Under the pieces are notes generated by a model. The model was not told the DNA's origin. It worked only from the letters and a program-made list of their open reading frames with translations, and searched no databases. The translations under genes and the position numbers were made by a program. A DNA stretch of 64,000 nucleotides from Tenodera sinensis (taxonomy: Eukaryota; Arthropoda; Insecta; Mantodea; Mantidae), in NCBI GenBank assembly GCA_030765045.1, contig CM060964.1:173040219-173104218 (forward strand). Direction: 5' to 3'. Each line of letters starts with the position of its first letter. Position 1 is the first letter of the stretch. Below, one piece after another: positions 1 through 11,835 of this stretch.

Positions 1-789
1 GGATAGTTTGCGTTAAGGGTATTTTATACTCATCTCCGTCTGACAAGTTTAAACAATGTAAAGTTTTGTATTTACTCTACTTTAGGGATTTTATTTAAGC
101 TACTCAAGCGGACACGCATGCACGCTGTAAAACTGTTTTATTCAGCGGGCATGGAATCGTGTATTTGACATGAAATTTCGATATAGACGTTTAAAATATT
201 GTATGGTCGTTTGTCGGAAAAAGCCCAAAAACAAAGCTTCAAAGGAAAATGAAGGTTCAGGGTAACAGCAATTCTGCAAGTCGCAAAAGGGCATGAGTCA
301 CTAAACGCATCAGCCTCGATAGATTACGATTGGGCTGCTCGCCGTCAGTTTTTTTACGTGTAACCCTTGCATTTTGAACCGGCTTATCTAATATTATGAA
401 TGCGACAGCAAACTGCTGTTGGAGTTAAATTCAAATAGCGTACAATTTCGGGGCAAGTTAGTTTCAAATAAGGATCAATTTAGCGCATTAATTATTTTAA
501 GGTGATGTAACCTTTGTTTCCGCATTTTAAAGCTGTAATTGAAAAAGTAAGGTGTGAAAAAAATTTGGTATTTTTCCCAAATATGATCTGATCAGTGTCA
601 GCAAATATATAAAATATACCAAAATGAAGAAGTAAACGTCTTCTACTGTCCGCTTTTACGAGAAATAAATTTTGCGTTATCGTTGCAACATTTTTATTGT
701 GATCATTATTGCTGTAGCTATTTCTATTAATTAGAGAAAAGCTTATGAACGATATTATATTCTTGTATGGTATGTATTTCAAAATCTAA
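1..789. other. AT-rich unassigned DNA
   Basis: No ORF with recognisable domain content on either strand. The single minus-strand ORF of 96 codons at 492-782 has no motif I recognise and looks random. No tandem or inverted repeat stands out. Probably intergenic or intronic DNA. Confidence 0.5.
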
Positions 790-1504
790 TTAAGGGACAC
801 TGGGAGTGAAATTTGAAAGTTCCACTTTTCTTGATAGATTTTTCTGAAATGTTTACTGTGCTTGTATTTATATGAGAATAGGAGGTACACCAAATTTCAT
901 TAAAATTGCATAATTCGTTTATGATATATAAATTATTTTATGAATTTAATAGGTACATCTTCAAAATAGAGCTCGCGTCTATTGACTTTTCAAAATTCAT
1001 TTATATTGGTAGAACTCATACTCTAAAACATGGTTAACAATTGTATGAAGAGGTATTTCAAATACGTTTGCTGATCATCCTGTACATATTTCTTTAATAA
1101 CAAAGAAAATTTAATCTTAAAAATTATTGATTTTTTCATAAAGAAAATGTTTCTGTAATTCATGTTAATGATAACATCAATATTGAATCATAGTTTTGTT
1201 TAGCTGCTATTCATGAATACTTTTGGAAATTTTCATTGAATTTGAAGCAAAACTCGGGGGCGACCTTCTTTTGGAATGTGCAGAAATGTAGTTTTGAGAT
1301 AAAGAGGCTTTTATATAGGAGCATGCTGTGTACGTCAAGGGAAGAGCACTATTTGAAAGGGCCGTAATGAACACGTGGAGTGCGGGATATGAAAAATGTT
1401 AGCTGATCCAAATGCACAGGTGTTCCAGGAAAATTTTAAGGTAAAAAAATAATTTTCGACTTTTCGACAATTTTGACCAGAATTTCACTCCCAGTGTCCC
1501 TTAA
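790..1504. mobile_element. Non-autonomous DNA element with TTAA ends (piggyBac-like MITE)
   Basis: Perfect 20-bp terminal inverted repeats, GGGACACTGGGAGTGAAATT at 794-813 and its reverse complement at 1481-1500. Each end is bordered exactly by TTAA (790-793 and 1501-1504). Target-site TTAA duplication is the hallmark of the piggyBac superfamily. The interior of about 670 bp is AT-rich and contains no transposase, so mobilisation would need an enzyme encoded elsewhere. The perfect arms suggest a relatively recent insertion. Superfamily assignment rests only on TTAA plus the TIR; another TTAA-targeting family is possible. Confidence 0.75.
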
Positions 1505-1809
1505 ATATAATGGTCCGGGTAAGTGAGTGAGTGACTGAGTGCATGGAGTTTGAGGGCCCGTCGACAATGAGGTGATTTGGGCCCGTACTCAAGCAATAAA
1601 ATCTAAAACACACTAACAGGGTACGAATTTGGAACATTGAAAGAGGAGGTTAAAATACTAAACAATTAAAAGAGTAAAATGTATAGGATAACAAAGTTAA
1701 AATACCACCAAAAGAGTGAAAAATCCAAAAGGCCTGTAAAACCGAAAGACAAAGACTGCCTTCTAAGAAATCAATATGATAAAATACCGTAAAACAAATG
1801 TGTGTAAAA

Positions 1810-4334
1810 CAGAGTACGGGTTGATAACTCCGGCACTCAACATGCAGACTTAGCAGCCACATCCGCCTCCTCGTTGCCGGGAATACCCACATGGCCTAGG
1901 GTCTCCTATCTGCGAGAGAGCAACTGAAATACGAGTGTCTGAATTTTAAGGATCAATGCGGAATTGCTGACAAACTATTGCAGGGCCTGTGTAGCGCTCA
2001 GAGAGTCGGAGCAGATAATTAAACTTCCAGCAACTCAACTGGAGATAAAAAGTAAGAAATAAAATAGGGCAAACAGCTCGGCAGTAAAAACTATTATGAG
2101 GAAGACGGTATTGGTGAACCTCACCGTTATACATGGAACTACATCACGTGGAATCTATAAGTAAATACCGGAGTGTAATTCTGGCAACGGCCCGGGAGTA
2201 CGGCGAAAAGTTGACGAAACACCAATTGAAGGGTGGCTACCTTGGCACAGCCCAAAACATCCAGGTCGAAACGAGGCCCCAGATAAAACCCTGTGCATCC
2301 AAAACGACCGATCCCAGTAAGCATGAAGTTGACGCATATGATGCTCCTAAGTGAGTGGACACACGGTGTTTTCGTAGGGGAGAGTTGGAAACCGATACGA
2401 AGCGCCCAGTCGGCGATGGAGGATATGGCCGGCTGCAGTTGACGCTCGATGTGCTCAAGATTACAGGAGCGATAGTAAATAGTCATCAAAGTCATCAACC
2501 TACAATGTCATCAGAATTCCGCTACGAACAACACTATCAATGCTGTTAATGGCTACGACGAAAAGCGTCACACTTAGAAGCGACACCTGGGGCACACCAC
2601 TCTCCGGTATACTCTCGCATAATAGTGTGTTTCCAATCTGGACACGAAAGCGGCGAAGCTGTAAAAACTTAAAATGGAAGACGGCTAATTGGCCAAGTAA
2701 ACCTTAACCGTGCAGAGTACAGAAGATACCACAGCGCCATGTAGTGCCATGGGCCTTCTCAAGATCAAAGAGGACACCCACGATATGCTGCTCCAGTAGA
2801 AAGGTATTGTGGATGTAAGCCTCCATGCGTGTCAGATTGTCGACACTGAAACAATGGCGTCGAAAACAGCACTGAATATTGCTCAGCAGTTTATTCGTCT
2901 GTAGCCTTCACACTAAGCGACTGTTATTCATTGTCTTCCAAGTGACACTCATTAGGCAAATAGGACGGTAGCTATAGGGAAGTGTCCGGTTGTTTCCGCA
3001 CCGAGGGTTAAGGATGATAATACCCCCGTGCCAGGAAGAGGGGAAAACCTGCTGAAGCCAGACACGGTTTAGATGCCCAGCAGGAAGGGGAGAGCCGCAG
3101 GAAGATGAAACAGCATTTGTTGGTGCATATCATCAGGACTCTTGGCGAGAGAGATGGAATCGTCATCTCCGCTTCGGTAAAAGGTTTGTTGTACGGATTA
3201 CCACAGTCAATGTTAAAATCCAGAACTATCCGCTAAACAGATTCCTTGATGGGTTTAAAGGCTCTATCGTAACCATCTGTTTCGCTAGTAGCAGCGAATG
3301 AATCTGCAAGGGCGTCGGTGTTATCCTCTTCCCAGGTGTAAGTTGTGTCCTCTACGGGAAGATTGGGACTTGCTGTCCGGCGACAGATGCCGTACATACG
3401 TCGAACAGCAGTCCACACCCTTTGTGTTGAAGAGCGACGGGAAAGGGAAGAGACTTAGGTTTTCCAGGATGTGCGTTTTGCAGTGCAAAGTACAAAATGT
3501 ACCCTGGCACGAGAACGTTTGTAGGCAACTAAGTTCTCCTCCATAGGATGTGAAATGAAAACACACAAAGTTCGCTTGAGGCATTCCTCGTTCCACCAAG
3601 GTTCAGGAAGGTGATGGGGTGTACAGGAACAGCTAGGAATGCTGGAATCCGCTGCGAGCCGGGCAGAACAAGTAAAATATTGCACAATTTCATCTATAGT
3701 AGTGAAAACATCGTCGGTGAGATCAATGAGGGAACGATATTTCCCCAAGTAAGCCTTTGTAATTATCCTGTGAGGATTTTATGTCGGCACAGGATGGTGA
3801 CCGAATAGATGTATGTTTATGGGGTAATGATCACTGCCAAATAGTTCCAAAAGCACCGACCAATCAAAAAGTGGTACCAGTAATGGGCTGCAGAACGAAA
3901 TGTCTAAGACAGAGGTACGATTAGCAGGGGATAAGAAGGTAGGGACACATGCGTTTAATAAGAGTAAGCCAGACAGATCGCAAACATCTGCTATAAGGCA
4001 CCCACGAGCACCGGCAGTGTCGGAGCACCATAAGATGTGTATGGCATTCAGATCGCCAAGAAATAGCAGTGGTGGCCGCATCTGTGCCAAAAGAGACCTT
4101 AGGTCATTCTATTGTACGACATTGAGCGATGGCAGATAGACATTACAAATAGAGAAACGGATCAGCTGCAGAGTCGTACCTCAACGCCGAAAAATTACGA
4201 AGGTGTGGAGTATGATTAGGCTGCAAATTGACTTCTTGTAGACGGACGATTGATGGCGAACGTTGATAAATTACATGCTGTATGTCCGGAGCGCGTGCCC
4301 GGAACCCATCAACATTCCATTGGAGTATTTCCAT
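1810..4334 (-). pseudogene. I-like ORF2: endonuclease, reverse transcriptase, RNase H (broken)
   Basis: ORF2 would nick target DNA and copy the element RNA. Endonuclease start at 4334 (ILQWNVDGFRARAPDIQ), continuing at 4090-3779 with GDLNAIH and GSDHYPI motifs. The linker at about 3650 has PWWNEEC, typical of I/Jockey proteins. RT pieces follow in shifting frames: an SPGPD-like block near 3140, FPSSW and YRPI-like blocks near 3030-2950, FDLEKA near 2770, a GVPQ-like block near 2590, and an ERQLQPAISSIADWA stretch at about 2400. RNase H is shown by a SDSLSAL-type segment near 2010 and HVGIPGNEEADVAAKS at about 1890-1845. At least six frame changes and several stops; not functional. Confidence 0.8.
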
Positions 4335-4376
4335 GGTAAAATAGAGATTAGTGGTTGATCTTCATATTTCTCCTCT

Positions 4377-5602
4377 TTACCTTAGGCTGACTTCTGATCG
4401 ACCATGTGGAATTCGCCATCTTCTGGTGACTTCTCCGATGCTCAGAAGTCTCAAAATCCCCAGCAGCTCGCTGAGCGGGAGCGGGGCTTCATTGAGGATG
4501 TACGACCACTTGCTCGATGTTTGGATCGCGAATGAAATGTGTTGGCAGGCAGACAGAGCGGTATGGTCAGTGTTTGTGGACGACTTGTGAGCTGGTGTCT
4601 GCACCGCAAAAGGTGTAGTCGCCAGTGCAGGTGTGGCACGAGACAGTTCAGAAGTACTCGCAGGTAGGTCTATCTGTGGTGAAGCGTCTGGGACTGGAAC
4701 ATGCTGAACGGCAACAGTGTTGACAGTACTGCGGCGAGCGGCTGACGCATAGCCTGTGGTGGTCGCAGGTTTCAGTTCCTCAAAACGGTGTCGCAAGTCC
4801 AGAAATGTGAGGCGTTCTTTGACATGCAAATCCTGTACAAACGTTTCGTCCAGAAACTTGGAACATAGACGCGAGCTCGATGGATGGCTCTCTCCATACC
4901 TCACAAATAGCAGGATTATTACATGAAGTCTTGGTATGTCCGAACAGCTAGCACCTAAAACAGCGCAACTCGCGAAGAACAACTAGGCACACGTGACATA
5001 AATTACAAACTTAAGCACGTAGCTGGAAGCGGTGATATCCCGCAACAGAGCGTCTCCCTCTCCCGTTTCCGCTTTGTGATCGAGCGACCGGAATGTTGCC
5101 TTGTAGTTCGCTCAGGAAATTTTACGGACGGCGCTTTTCATCTGTTACTCTGCGAGTGCACCAACTTAACTGCTAGCTGTCAAGTGCAAACTTACACTGA
5201 CCGGGGTATAAGGGTACTCCTTACCATCCTGTTTTCGAGTAAGAAGGTACGCTTGAGACACACGCTGGTCTGAGAGGCAGGTAGCAATCTCTTTGTTTGA
5301 CAAAACGTTCAGACGGAGGTGGTCACAACCCCCTTACAAGAGTTAAGGGGCTTGTGTGGGACTACCCGAATTGCGCAGGAACCCAACAAACTGGCTTTCA
5401 ACAGTTTCTGGGACTGCTTTCCCGTGTGGGTCTCAATCAACAGCGTACCGACTCGTAGTCTCGTCGCGTTCCTTACTGGGCTCCATACTCTGTCTACTTC
5501 AGGTTTAATACAAAATGGGCTGATTTCCTTTATCGTTTTCCCTTCACAAGCCAATATCGCAACCAGAAAATGGTCGGTGAAAGGGGTTTTGCGCGGATAC
5601 AT
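4377..5602 (-). pseudogene. I-like ORF1 (gag-like RNA-binding protein), broken
   Basis: The N-terminal block at 5602-5309 contains SPFCIKPEVDRVW, then GTLLIETHTGKQSQKLLKAS and VVPHKPLNSCKGVV. This is the RNA-recognition-like fold typical of I/Jockey ORF1 proteins. A frameshift near 5310 leads to a segment around 5280-5180 in another frame. At about 4960-4920 a zinc knuckle is readable as C-x2-C-x4-H-x4-C, with a stop codon replacing one spacer residue. The C-terminal tail 4870-4377 is Ala/Thr/Pro-rich and ends at a stop 43 bp before the endonuclease start. The normal role would be binding element RNA into RNP particles. Inactivated by frameshifts and stops. Confidence 0.7.
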
Positions 5603-5939
5603 GAATGATTTGACGCCCTTCTAGAACCGTCGGCGTCAGCCTACCCTCCGGGGATTAAAGGTATAAGGCACCAAACCTCCATGGTCTCTGCTGTACTGGA
5701 GGTCCCTCCAATGATCGATCTCAAAGCGTACTTCGTAGGAGCTACCCTCGGATATCAACTGCTGATCCACGTGGGTAAACCATTCACCACGCACACCCGA
5801 CTTTAACCACAATGGTAAGCGTCTGTGGCACCCCACCTTAGGCTGTGCTTGTGCGCGACAGATAGTCACGGGTTCAAGGAACTTGTGGAATATTTCACTG
5901 GGGTTCGTCAGCGGTAACACGTCCGGCCAGTGATACTAA

Positions 5940-5960
5940 CCCAACGGCACATGGCCGTTG
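5940..5960. other. Perfect 8-bp-stem hairpin in LINE 5' region
   Basis: CCAACGGC, a 5-base loop, then GCCGTTGG. It lies in the presumed 5' untranslated region of the I-like element. It could be an RNA structure but may be fortuitous. Confidence 0.4.
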
Positions 5961-6175
5961 GGAAATTAACACAGGCCGGACCCTCGTTGACGTGGGCGTA
6001 CATTATGGACGGGCTCCGCACCTAAGGCTACACATGGGGCCAGTGTGAATGGTCCGCCCGACCTTCGAGCCTGAGATCTCCGGAGAGCACACATGTCGGG
6101 AGTCGCGCTTAAACCGTGGGAAAGGGCCACGGAGATAGAAAAGATCCCTGCTGGTAGACAGGAGTTAATAAACCT

Positions 6176-7362
6176 AAGATCTTACAAACTAATAATCATA
6201 ATAAATCTAGAAAAGGAAGAGGGTGATCAAGAGTAGCAGCAAAAGCGTAAAGAAATTCTTCGTCTCTTTCCACTACATCCTCTCGCACAAATGTGTGATC
6301 TTTAGGAAGTGTTCTCCATGCGGAAACCTCTCATGTAGTACAATGACGTTGCATTCTGCTGCGCTTTCTCGTATACTAACAGCATATCCAGATACTCTCC
6401 ATTCGCAAACATTGTACCACAGAGAGCACGAACGACTGGAACTTCTTATTTATATGCAAATCCACTTTCTAGTGCACTCGGAAGGAACACATGATTTGCT
6501 AAAATGTTCTCAAAACATAAACAGAAATTAATAGAAACCCCATTTATTCGATTGTGCAATTTGAACTTCCAACCTCCATAACGACTTTCCAGCATGTTAA
6601 CAATTGCGTTACTTCAGCACGTTAACAACCAGCACCACCGTAGTCCTAATCAGCGCCCTGGTGAATGCGGTGTCAGCACTTGCAGTTCTCAGCGTCTGAA
6701 AAATGCAGAGTCGCCTACGTATGAATCCGCAGGATGAGAACACTCACCCCGTATAATTATACCAGTGGAATCAGCCGCACAAAAAGTGAGTGAAATTAGG
6801 TGGCGCTGAGTACGACTGCTGATGACATTTTATGGTTTCAATATTAGGCCATGAATTTCTTCAGGCTGGAGTGAGGCTCTGATTTCTGGCCAGTAGATGT
6901 GGGATCTGGAAACGCTAACAATAAGAATATTTTACTAATCTAGGTGGAGTTAAGACGTTTTATTTGCCATAGAAAGAAAACAAACAGCTGAATGAAGTTT
7001 TGAAAGAAGTAAAAATAAGAAGTAAGTAAACAATGTAGAAAGTGAACACAAAAAGCCCTGTACCCGGTCGATCATATTTTAAATCTAAATAAGCGTTGTT
7101 ACAGATATACACAAAATGGTATTCGCCAACAAACTTAATGGGAAACAAAATTCCCATTGCAATTCAGCATAGTTTAATTAAATTTTTAGGCCGGACAACT
7201 ATGCACCCATAGAGGTAATGGGTCTTACTTCTCGGACCAATTTTTTTCTAAAACAAGTACCTCTTATTGCAGTTTAGTATCTAAAACCAAAGCACAGCGG
7301 TGATTGTCTTATTTAGGATGAATCAAACCATCAGTGACGAAATATAGACCTAAGTAAATATT
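6176..7362. other. Unassigned stretch
   Basis: Mixed-composition DNA with no recognisable coding motif, tandem repeat or strong inverted repeat. ORFs of up to 102 codons are uninformative. Confidence 0.4.
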
Positions 7363-7590
7363 ATTTATGCCAACAAATTTACTGTTCGTGTGACCACCCA
7401 CCTGGTAATCGGAGGGTCTGTGGTTCAGATCCCGGCTATGGCATTGAGTTCTTCAGCTCCAGTTCTACCTCTCCTAGACCTAAGTGTCTGTGGTAGCTCT
7501 GGGCTGATAATTTTCCTTCTCTCATGATAGAACCTCCATCACTACCTGGCCTGAAATCAAGTCGCTGGACTATTTGAGTAGAAATAAGGG
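7363..7590 (+). repeat. SINE-like repeat, tRNA-derived segment
   Basis: Contains a pol III B-box-like GTGGTTCAGATCCCGG and then CTATGGCATTGAG. The same core is seen at 25860-25915, 43150-43190 and 43475-43515. The leading TATTTATGCCAACAA also matches the foldback arm at 42948. The A-box part is poor, so this is a diverged copy or a relative of that SINE family. Confidence 0.55.
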
Positions 7591-7933
7591 CGAATTTGAG
7601 AAGAACGGGTAATCCCTCAGCACCTCAGACATTTGAAGCTTCCAGCAATGGTAAAAGTAACAGAATAGGGAGAACCATAGGTAGTAACAATAGGAGTAAT
7701 ATCAGTAGTGTTAGTAATAATATTACTAGCAGCAACGATATTAAAATATTTGGAGAAGTACGTACTACGTGGTGGCGCTGGTGGCGGTAGTAGTGATAGT
7801 AGCAGTGGTAGTGCTAGTACCAGTAGTGGTAGTAGTAGTGGTAGTGGTAGTAGTAGTAGTAGTAGTGGTAGTAGTAGTAGTGTAGTAGTAGTAGTAGTGG
7901 TAGTAATAGTAGTAGTAGTGTGGTAGTAGTAGT

Positions 7934-7990
<57 letters not shown>

Positions 7991-8079
7991 CAGTAGTAAT
8001 GTAGTAGTAGTAGTAGTAGTAGTAGTAGTGTAGTAGTAGTGTAGTAGTATTAGTAGTGTAGTAGTTGTAGTAGTAGTAG

Positions 8080-8830
8080 TGTAGTAGTACTAGTAATGGT
8101 GGTAGTAGTAGTAGTAGTGGTGTAATAGTAGTGTAGTACTAGTAATGGTAGTAGTGTAGTAGTAGTAGTGTAGTAGTAGTAGTCTAGTACTAGTAATGGT
8201 AGTAGTGTAGTAGTAGTGTAGTAGTAGTAGTCTAGTACTAGTAATGGTAGTAGTGTAGTAGTAGTAGTCTAGTACTAGTAATGGTAGTAGTGTAGTAGTA
8301 TAGTAGTAGTAGTGGTAGTAGTAGTGGTAGTGTAGTAGTACTAGTAATGGTAGTAGTAGTGTAGTAGTAGTAGTCTAGTAAAAGTAATGGTGGTAGTAGT
8401 AGTAGTAGTGTAGTAGTAGTGGTAGTGTAGTACTAGTAATGGTAGTAGTGTAGTAGTAGTGTAGTAGTAGTGTAGTAGTAGTAGTGGTGTAGTAGTAGTG
8501 TAGTACTAGTAATGGTAGTAGTGTAGTAGTTGTGTAGTAGCAGTAGTATAGTAGTAGTCTAGTACTAATGGTAGTAGCGTAGTAGTAGTGTAGTAGTAGT
8601 CTAGTACTAGTAATGGTAGTAGTGTAGTAGTAGTGTAGTAGTAGTAGTCTAGTACTAGTAATGGTAGTAGTGTAGTAGTAGTGTAGTAGTAGTAGTGTAG
8701 TAGTGTAGTAGTAGTGTAGTAGTAGTAGTAGTAGTGTAGTAGTGTAGTAGTAGTGGTATAGTAGCACTGTAGTACTAGTGATGGTAGTAGTGTAGTAGTA
8801 GTGTAGTAGTCTAGTACTAGTGTAGTAGTA
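8080..8830. repeat. Higher-order sub-array marked by CTAGTACTAGTAATGG
   Basis: Within the TAG array, the marker CTAGTACTAGTAATGG (or TAGTACTAGTAATGG) recurs roughly every 45-80 bp about ten times, for example at 8083, 8134, 8183, 8232, 8270, 8335 and 8427. This shows that longer units, and not only triplets, were amplified here. Confidence 0.75.
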
Positions 8831-9229
8831 GCAGTGTAGTAGTAGTAGTGTAGTAGTAGTGTAGTAGTGGTGTAGTAGTAGTAGTGTAGTAGTAGTAGTG
8901 TAGTGGTAGTGTAGTAGTAGTGTAGTAGTAGTGTATTAGGTGTAGTAGTAGTGTAGTAGTAGTGTAGTAGTACTGTAGTTGTAGTGTAGTAGTAGTAGTA
9001 GTGTAGTAGAAGTGTAGTAGTAGTGTAGTAGTAGTGTAGTAGTACTGTAGTAGTAGTGTAGTAGTGTAGTAGTAGTGTAGTAGTAGTGTAGTAGCAGTGA
9101 AGTAGTGTAGTAGTGTAGTAGTGTAGTAGTGTAGTAGTATAGCAATAGTAGTAGTGTAGTAGTAGTTGGGTAGTGTAGTAGTGGTGCAGTAGTGTAGTAG
9201 TAGTAGTGTAGTAGTAGTGTAGTAGTAGT

Positions 9230-11043
9230 AGTGTAGTAGTAGTGTAGTAGTAGTACAGCAGTGTAGTAGTAGTACAGTAGTGTAGTAGTGTAGTAGTAGT
9301 ATCAGTAGTGGTGTAGTGGTGTAGTAGTATTGTAGTAGTAGTGTAGTAGTAGTGTAGTAGTGTAGTAGTAGTGTAGTAGTGTAGTAGTAGTGTAGTAGTG
9401 TAGTAGTGTAGTAGTAGTGTAGTAGTAGTGTAGTCGTGTAGTATTTGTGTAGTAGTAGTGTAGTAATAGTAGTAGTAGTGTAGTAGTAGTGTAGTAGTGT
9501 AGTAGTAGTGTAGTAGTAGTAGTGTAGTAGTGTAGTAGTAGTGTAGTAGTGTAGTAGTGTAGTAGTAGTGTAGTAGTGTAGTAGTAATGTAGTAGTAGTG
9601 TAGTAGTATAGTAGTAGTAGTGTAGTAGTAGTGTAGTAGTAGTGTAGTAGTAGTGTGGTAGTGTAGTAGTGCAGTAGTGTAGTAGTAGTGTAGTAGTAGT
9701 GTAGTAATAGTAGTAGTAGTGTAGTAGTAGTGTAGTAGTGCAGTAGTGTACTAGTAGTGTAGTAGTGTAGTAGTAGTATTAGTAGTGGTGTAGTAGTGTA
9801 GTAGTGTAGTAGTAGTGTAGTAGTGTAGTAGTAGTGTAGTAGTAGTGTAGTAGTAGTGAAGTAGTGTAGTAGTAGTGTAGTAGTGTAGTATTAGTGTAGT
9901 AGTATGGTAGTAGTAGTGTAGTAGTAGTGTAGTAGTAGTGTAGTAGTAGTGTAGTAGTAGTAGTGTAGTAGTAGTGTGGTAGTGTAGTAGTGCAGTAGTG
10001 TAGTAGTAGTGTAGTAGTAGTGTAGTAATAGTAGTAGTAGTGTAGTAGTGTAGTAGTAGTGTAGTAATAGTAGTAGTAGTGTAGCAGTGTAGTAGTAGTG
10101 TAGAAGTAGTAGTGTAGTAGTGTAGTAGTAGTGTAGTAGTAGTGTAGTAGTAGTAGTGTAGTAGTAGTGTAGTAGTAGTACAGCAGTGTAGTAGTAGTAC
10201 AGTAGTGTAGTAGTGTAGTAGTGTAGTAGTAGTATCAGTAGTGGTGTAGTGGTGTAGTAGTATTGTAGTAGTAGTGTAGTAGTAGTGTAGTAGTGTAGTA
10301 GTAGTGTAGTAGTGTAGTAGTAGTGTAGTAGTGTAGTAGTGTAGTAGTAGTGTAGTAGTAGTGTAGTCGTGTAGTATTTGTGTAGTAGTAGTGTAGTAAT
10401 AGTAGTAGTAGTGTAGTAGTAGTGTAGTAGTGTAGTAGTAGTGTAGTAGTAGTAGTGTAGTAGTGTAGTAGTAGTGTAGTAGTGTAGTAGTGTAGTAGTA
10501 GTGTAGTAGTGTAGTAGTAATGTAGTAGTAGTGTAGTAGTATAGTAGTAGTAGTGTAGTAGTAGTGTAGTAGTAGTGTAGTAGTAGTGTGGTAGTGTAGT
10601 AGTGCAGTAGTGTAGTAGTAGTGTAGTAGTAGTGTAGTAATAGTAGTAGTAGTGTAGTAGTAGTGTAGTAGTGCAGTAGTGTACTAGTAGTGTAGTAGTG
10701 TAGTAGTAGTATTAGTAGTGGTGTAGTAGTGTAGTAGTGTAGTAGTAGTGTAGTAGTGTAGTAGTAGTGTAGTAGTAGTGTAGTAGTAGTGAAGTAGTGT
10801 AGTAGTAGTGTAGTAGTGTAGTATTAGTGTAGTAGTATGGTAGTAGTAATGTAGTAGTAGTGTAGTAATAGTGTAGTAGTAGTGTAGTAGTAGTAGTGTA
10901 GTAGTAGTGTGGTAGTGTAGTAGTGCAGTAGTGTAGTAGTAGTGTAGTAGTAGTGTAGTAATAGTAGTAGTAGTGTAGTAGTGTAGTAGTAGTGTAGTAA
11001 TAGTAGTAGTAGTGTAGCAGTGTAGTAGTAGTGTAGAAGTAGT
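9230..11043. repeat. 933-bp tandem duplication inside the TAG array
   Basis: Rare variants recur at constant spacing: TAGTCGTGTAGTATTTGTG at 9431 and 10364, CAGTAGTGTACTAGTAG at 9741 and 10674, and TAGAAGTAGTAG at 10101 and 11034. All three pairs are 933 bp apart. Near the left edge the offset is 925 bp because of an 8-bp TAGTGTAG word difference. The near-identity of the two copies implies a recent segmental duplication. Confidence 0.85.
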
Positions 11044-11796
11044 AGTGTAGTAGTGTAGTAGTAGTGTAGTAGTAGTGTAGTAGTGTAGTAATAGTAGTAG
11101 TGTAGTAGTAGTGTAGTTGTAGTAGTGTAGTAGTAGTGTAGTAGTGTAGTAGAGTAGTAGTAGTAGTGTAGTAGTGCAGTAGTGTAGTAGTGTAGTAGTA
11201 GTGTAGTAGTGTAGTAGTAGTGTAGTAGTAGTAGTGTAGTAGTAGTGTAGTAGTAGTGTAGTAGTAGTGTAGTAGTGCAGTAGTGTAGTAGTGTAGTAGT
11301 AGTGTAGTAGTGTAGTAGTAGTGTAGTAGTAGTAGTAGTGTAGGAGTAGTAGTGTGGTAGTAGTAGTGTAGTAGTAGTAGTGTAGTAGTAGTGTAGTAGT
11401 GGTGTAGTAGTAGTAGTGTAGTAGTAGTAGTAGTAGTAGTAGTGTAGTAGTAGTGTAGTAGTGGTGTAGTAGTGTAGTAGTGGTGTAGTAGTAGTAGTGT
11501 AGTAGTAGTAGTAGTGTAGTAGTAGTGTAGTAGTAGTGTAGTAGTAGTAGTGTAGTAGTAGTAGTGTAGTAGTAGTGTAGTAGTGGTGTAGTAGTGTAGT
11601 AGTGGTGTAGTAGTAGTGGTGTAGTAGTAGTAGTGTAGTAGTAGTAGTATTAGTGTAGTAGTAGTGTAGTAGTGGTGTAGTAGTGTAGTAGTGGTGTAGT
11701 AGTGTAGTAGTGGTGTAGTAGTGTAGTAGTGTAGCAGTAGTGTAGTAGTAGTAGTGTAGTAGTGTAGTAGTGTAGTAGTAGTAGTGTAGTAGTGGT

Positions 11797-11835
<39 letters not shown>

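Larger units (their letters stand above)
1513..6175 (-). mobile_element. Decayed I-like non-LTR retrotransposon, near full length
   Basis: The minus strand shows the expected order: 5' untranslated region (about 6175-5610), ORF1 with a retroviral-type zinc knuckle (5602-4377), then ORF2 with AP endonuclease, reverse transcriptase and RNase H (4334 to about 1810). The 3' end carries a conserved block at about 1546-1590 followed by a degenerate TCAC/ACTC tail (1513-1545). An RNase H domain after the RT fits the I group; Jockey elements usually lack it. Many stops and frameshifts make it inactive. The left edge lies about 9 bp from the TTAA element, so the two are neighbours and not nested. The 5' boundary is approximate. 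Confidence 0.8.

Noticed and set aside
7596..9145. ORFs rich in Ser/Gly/Val or Tyr/Leu/Thr
   Set aside because: Products of the TAG array; no start context, domain or complexity.
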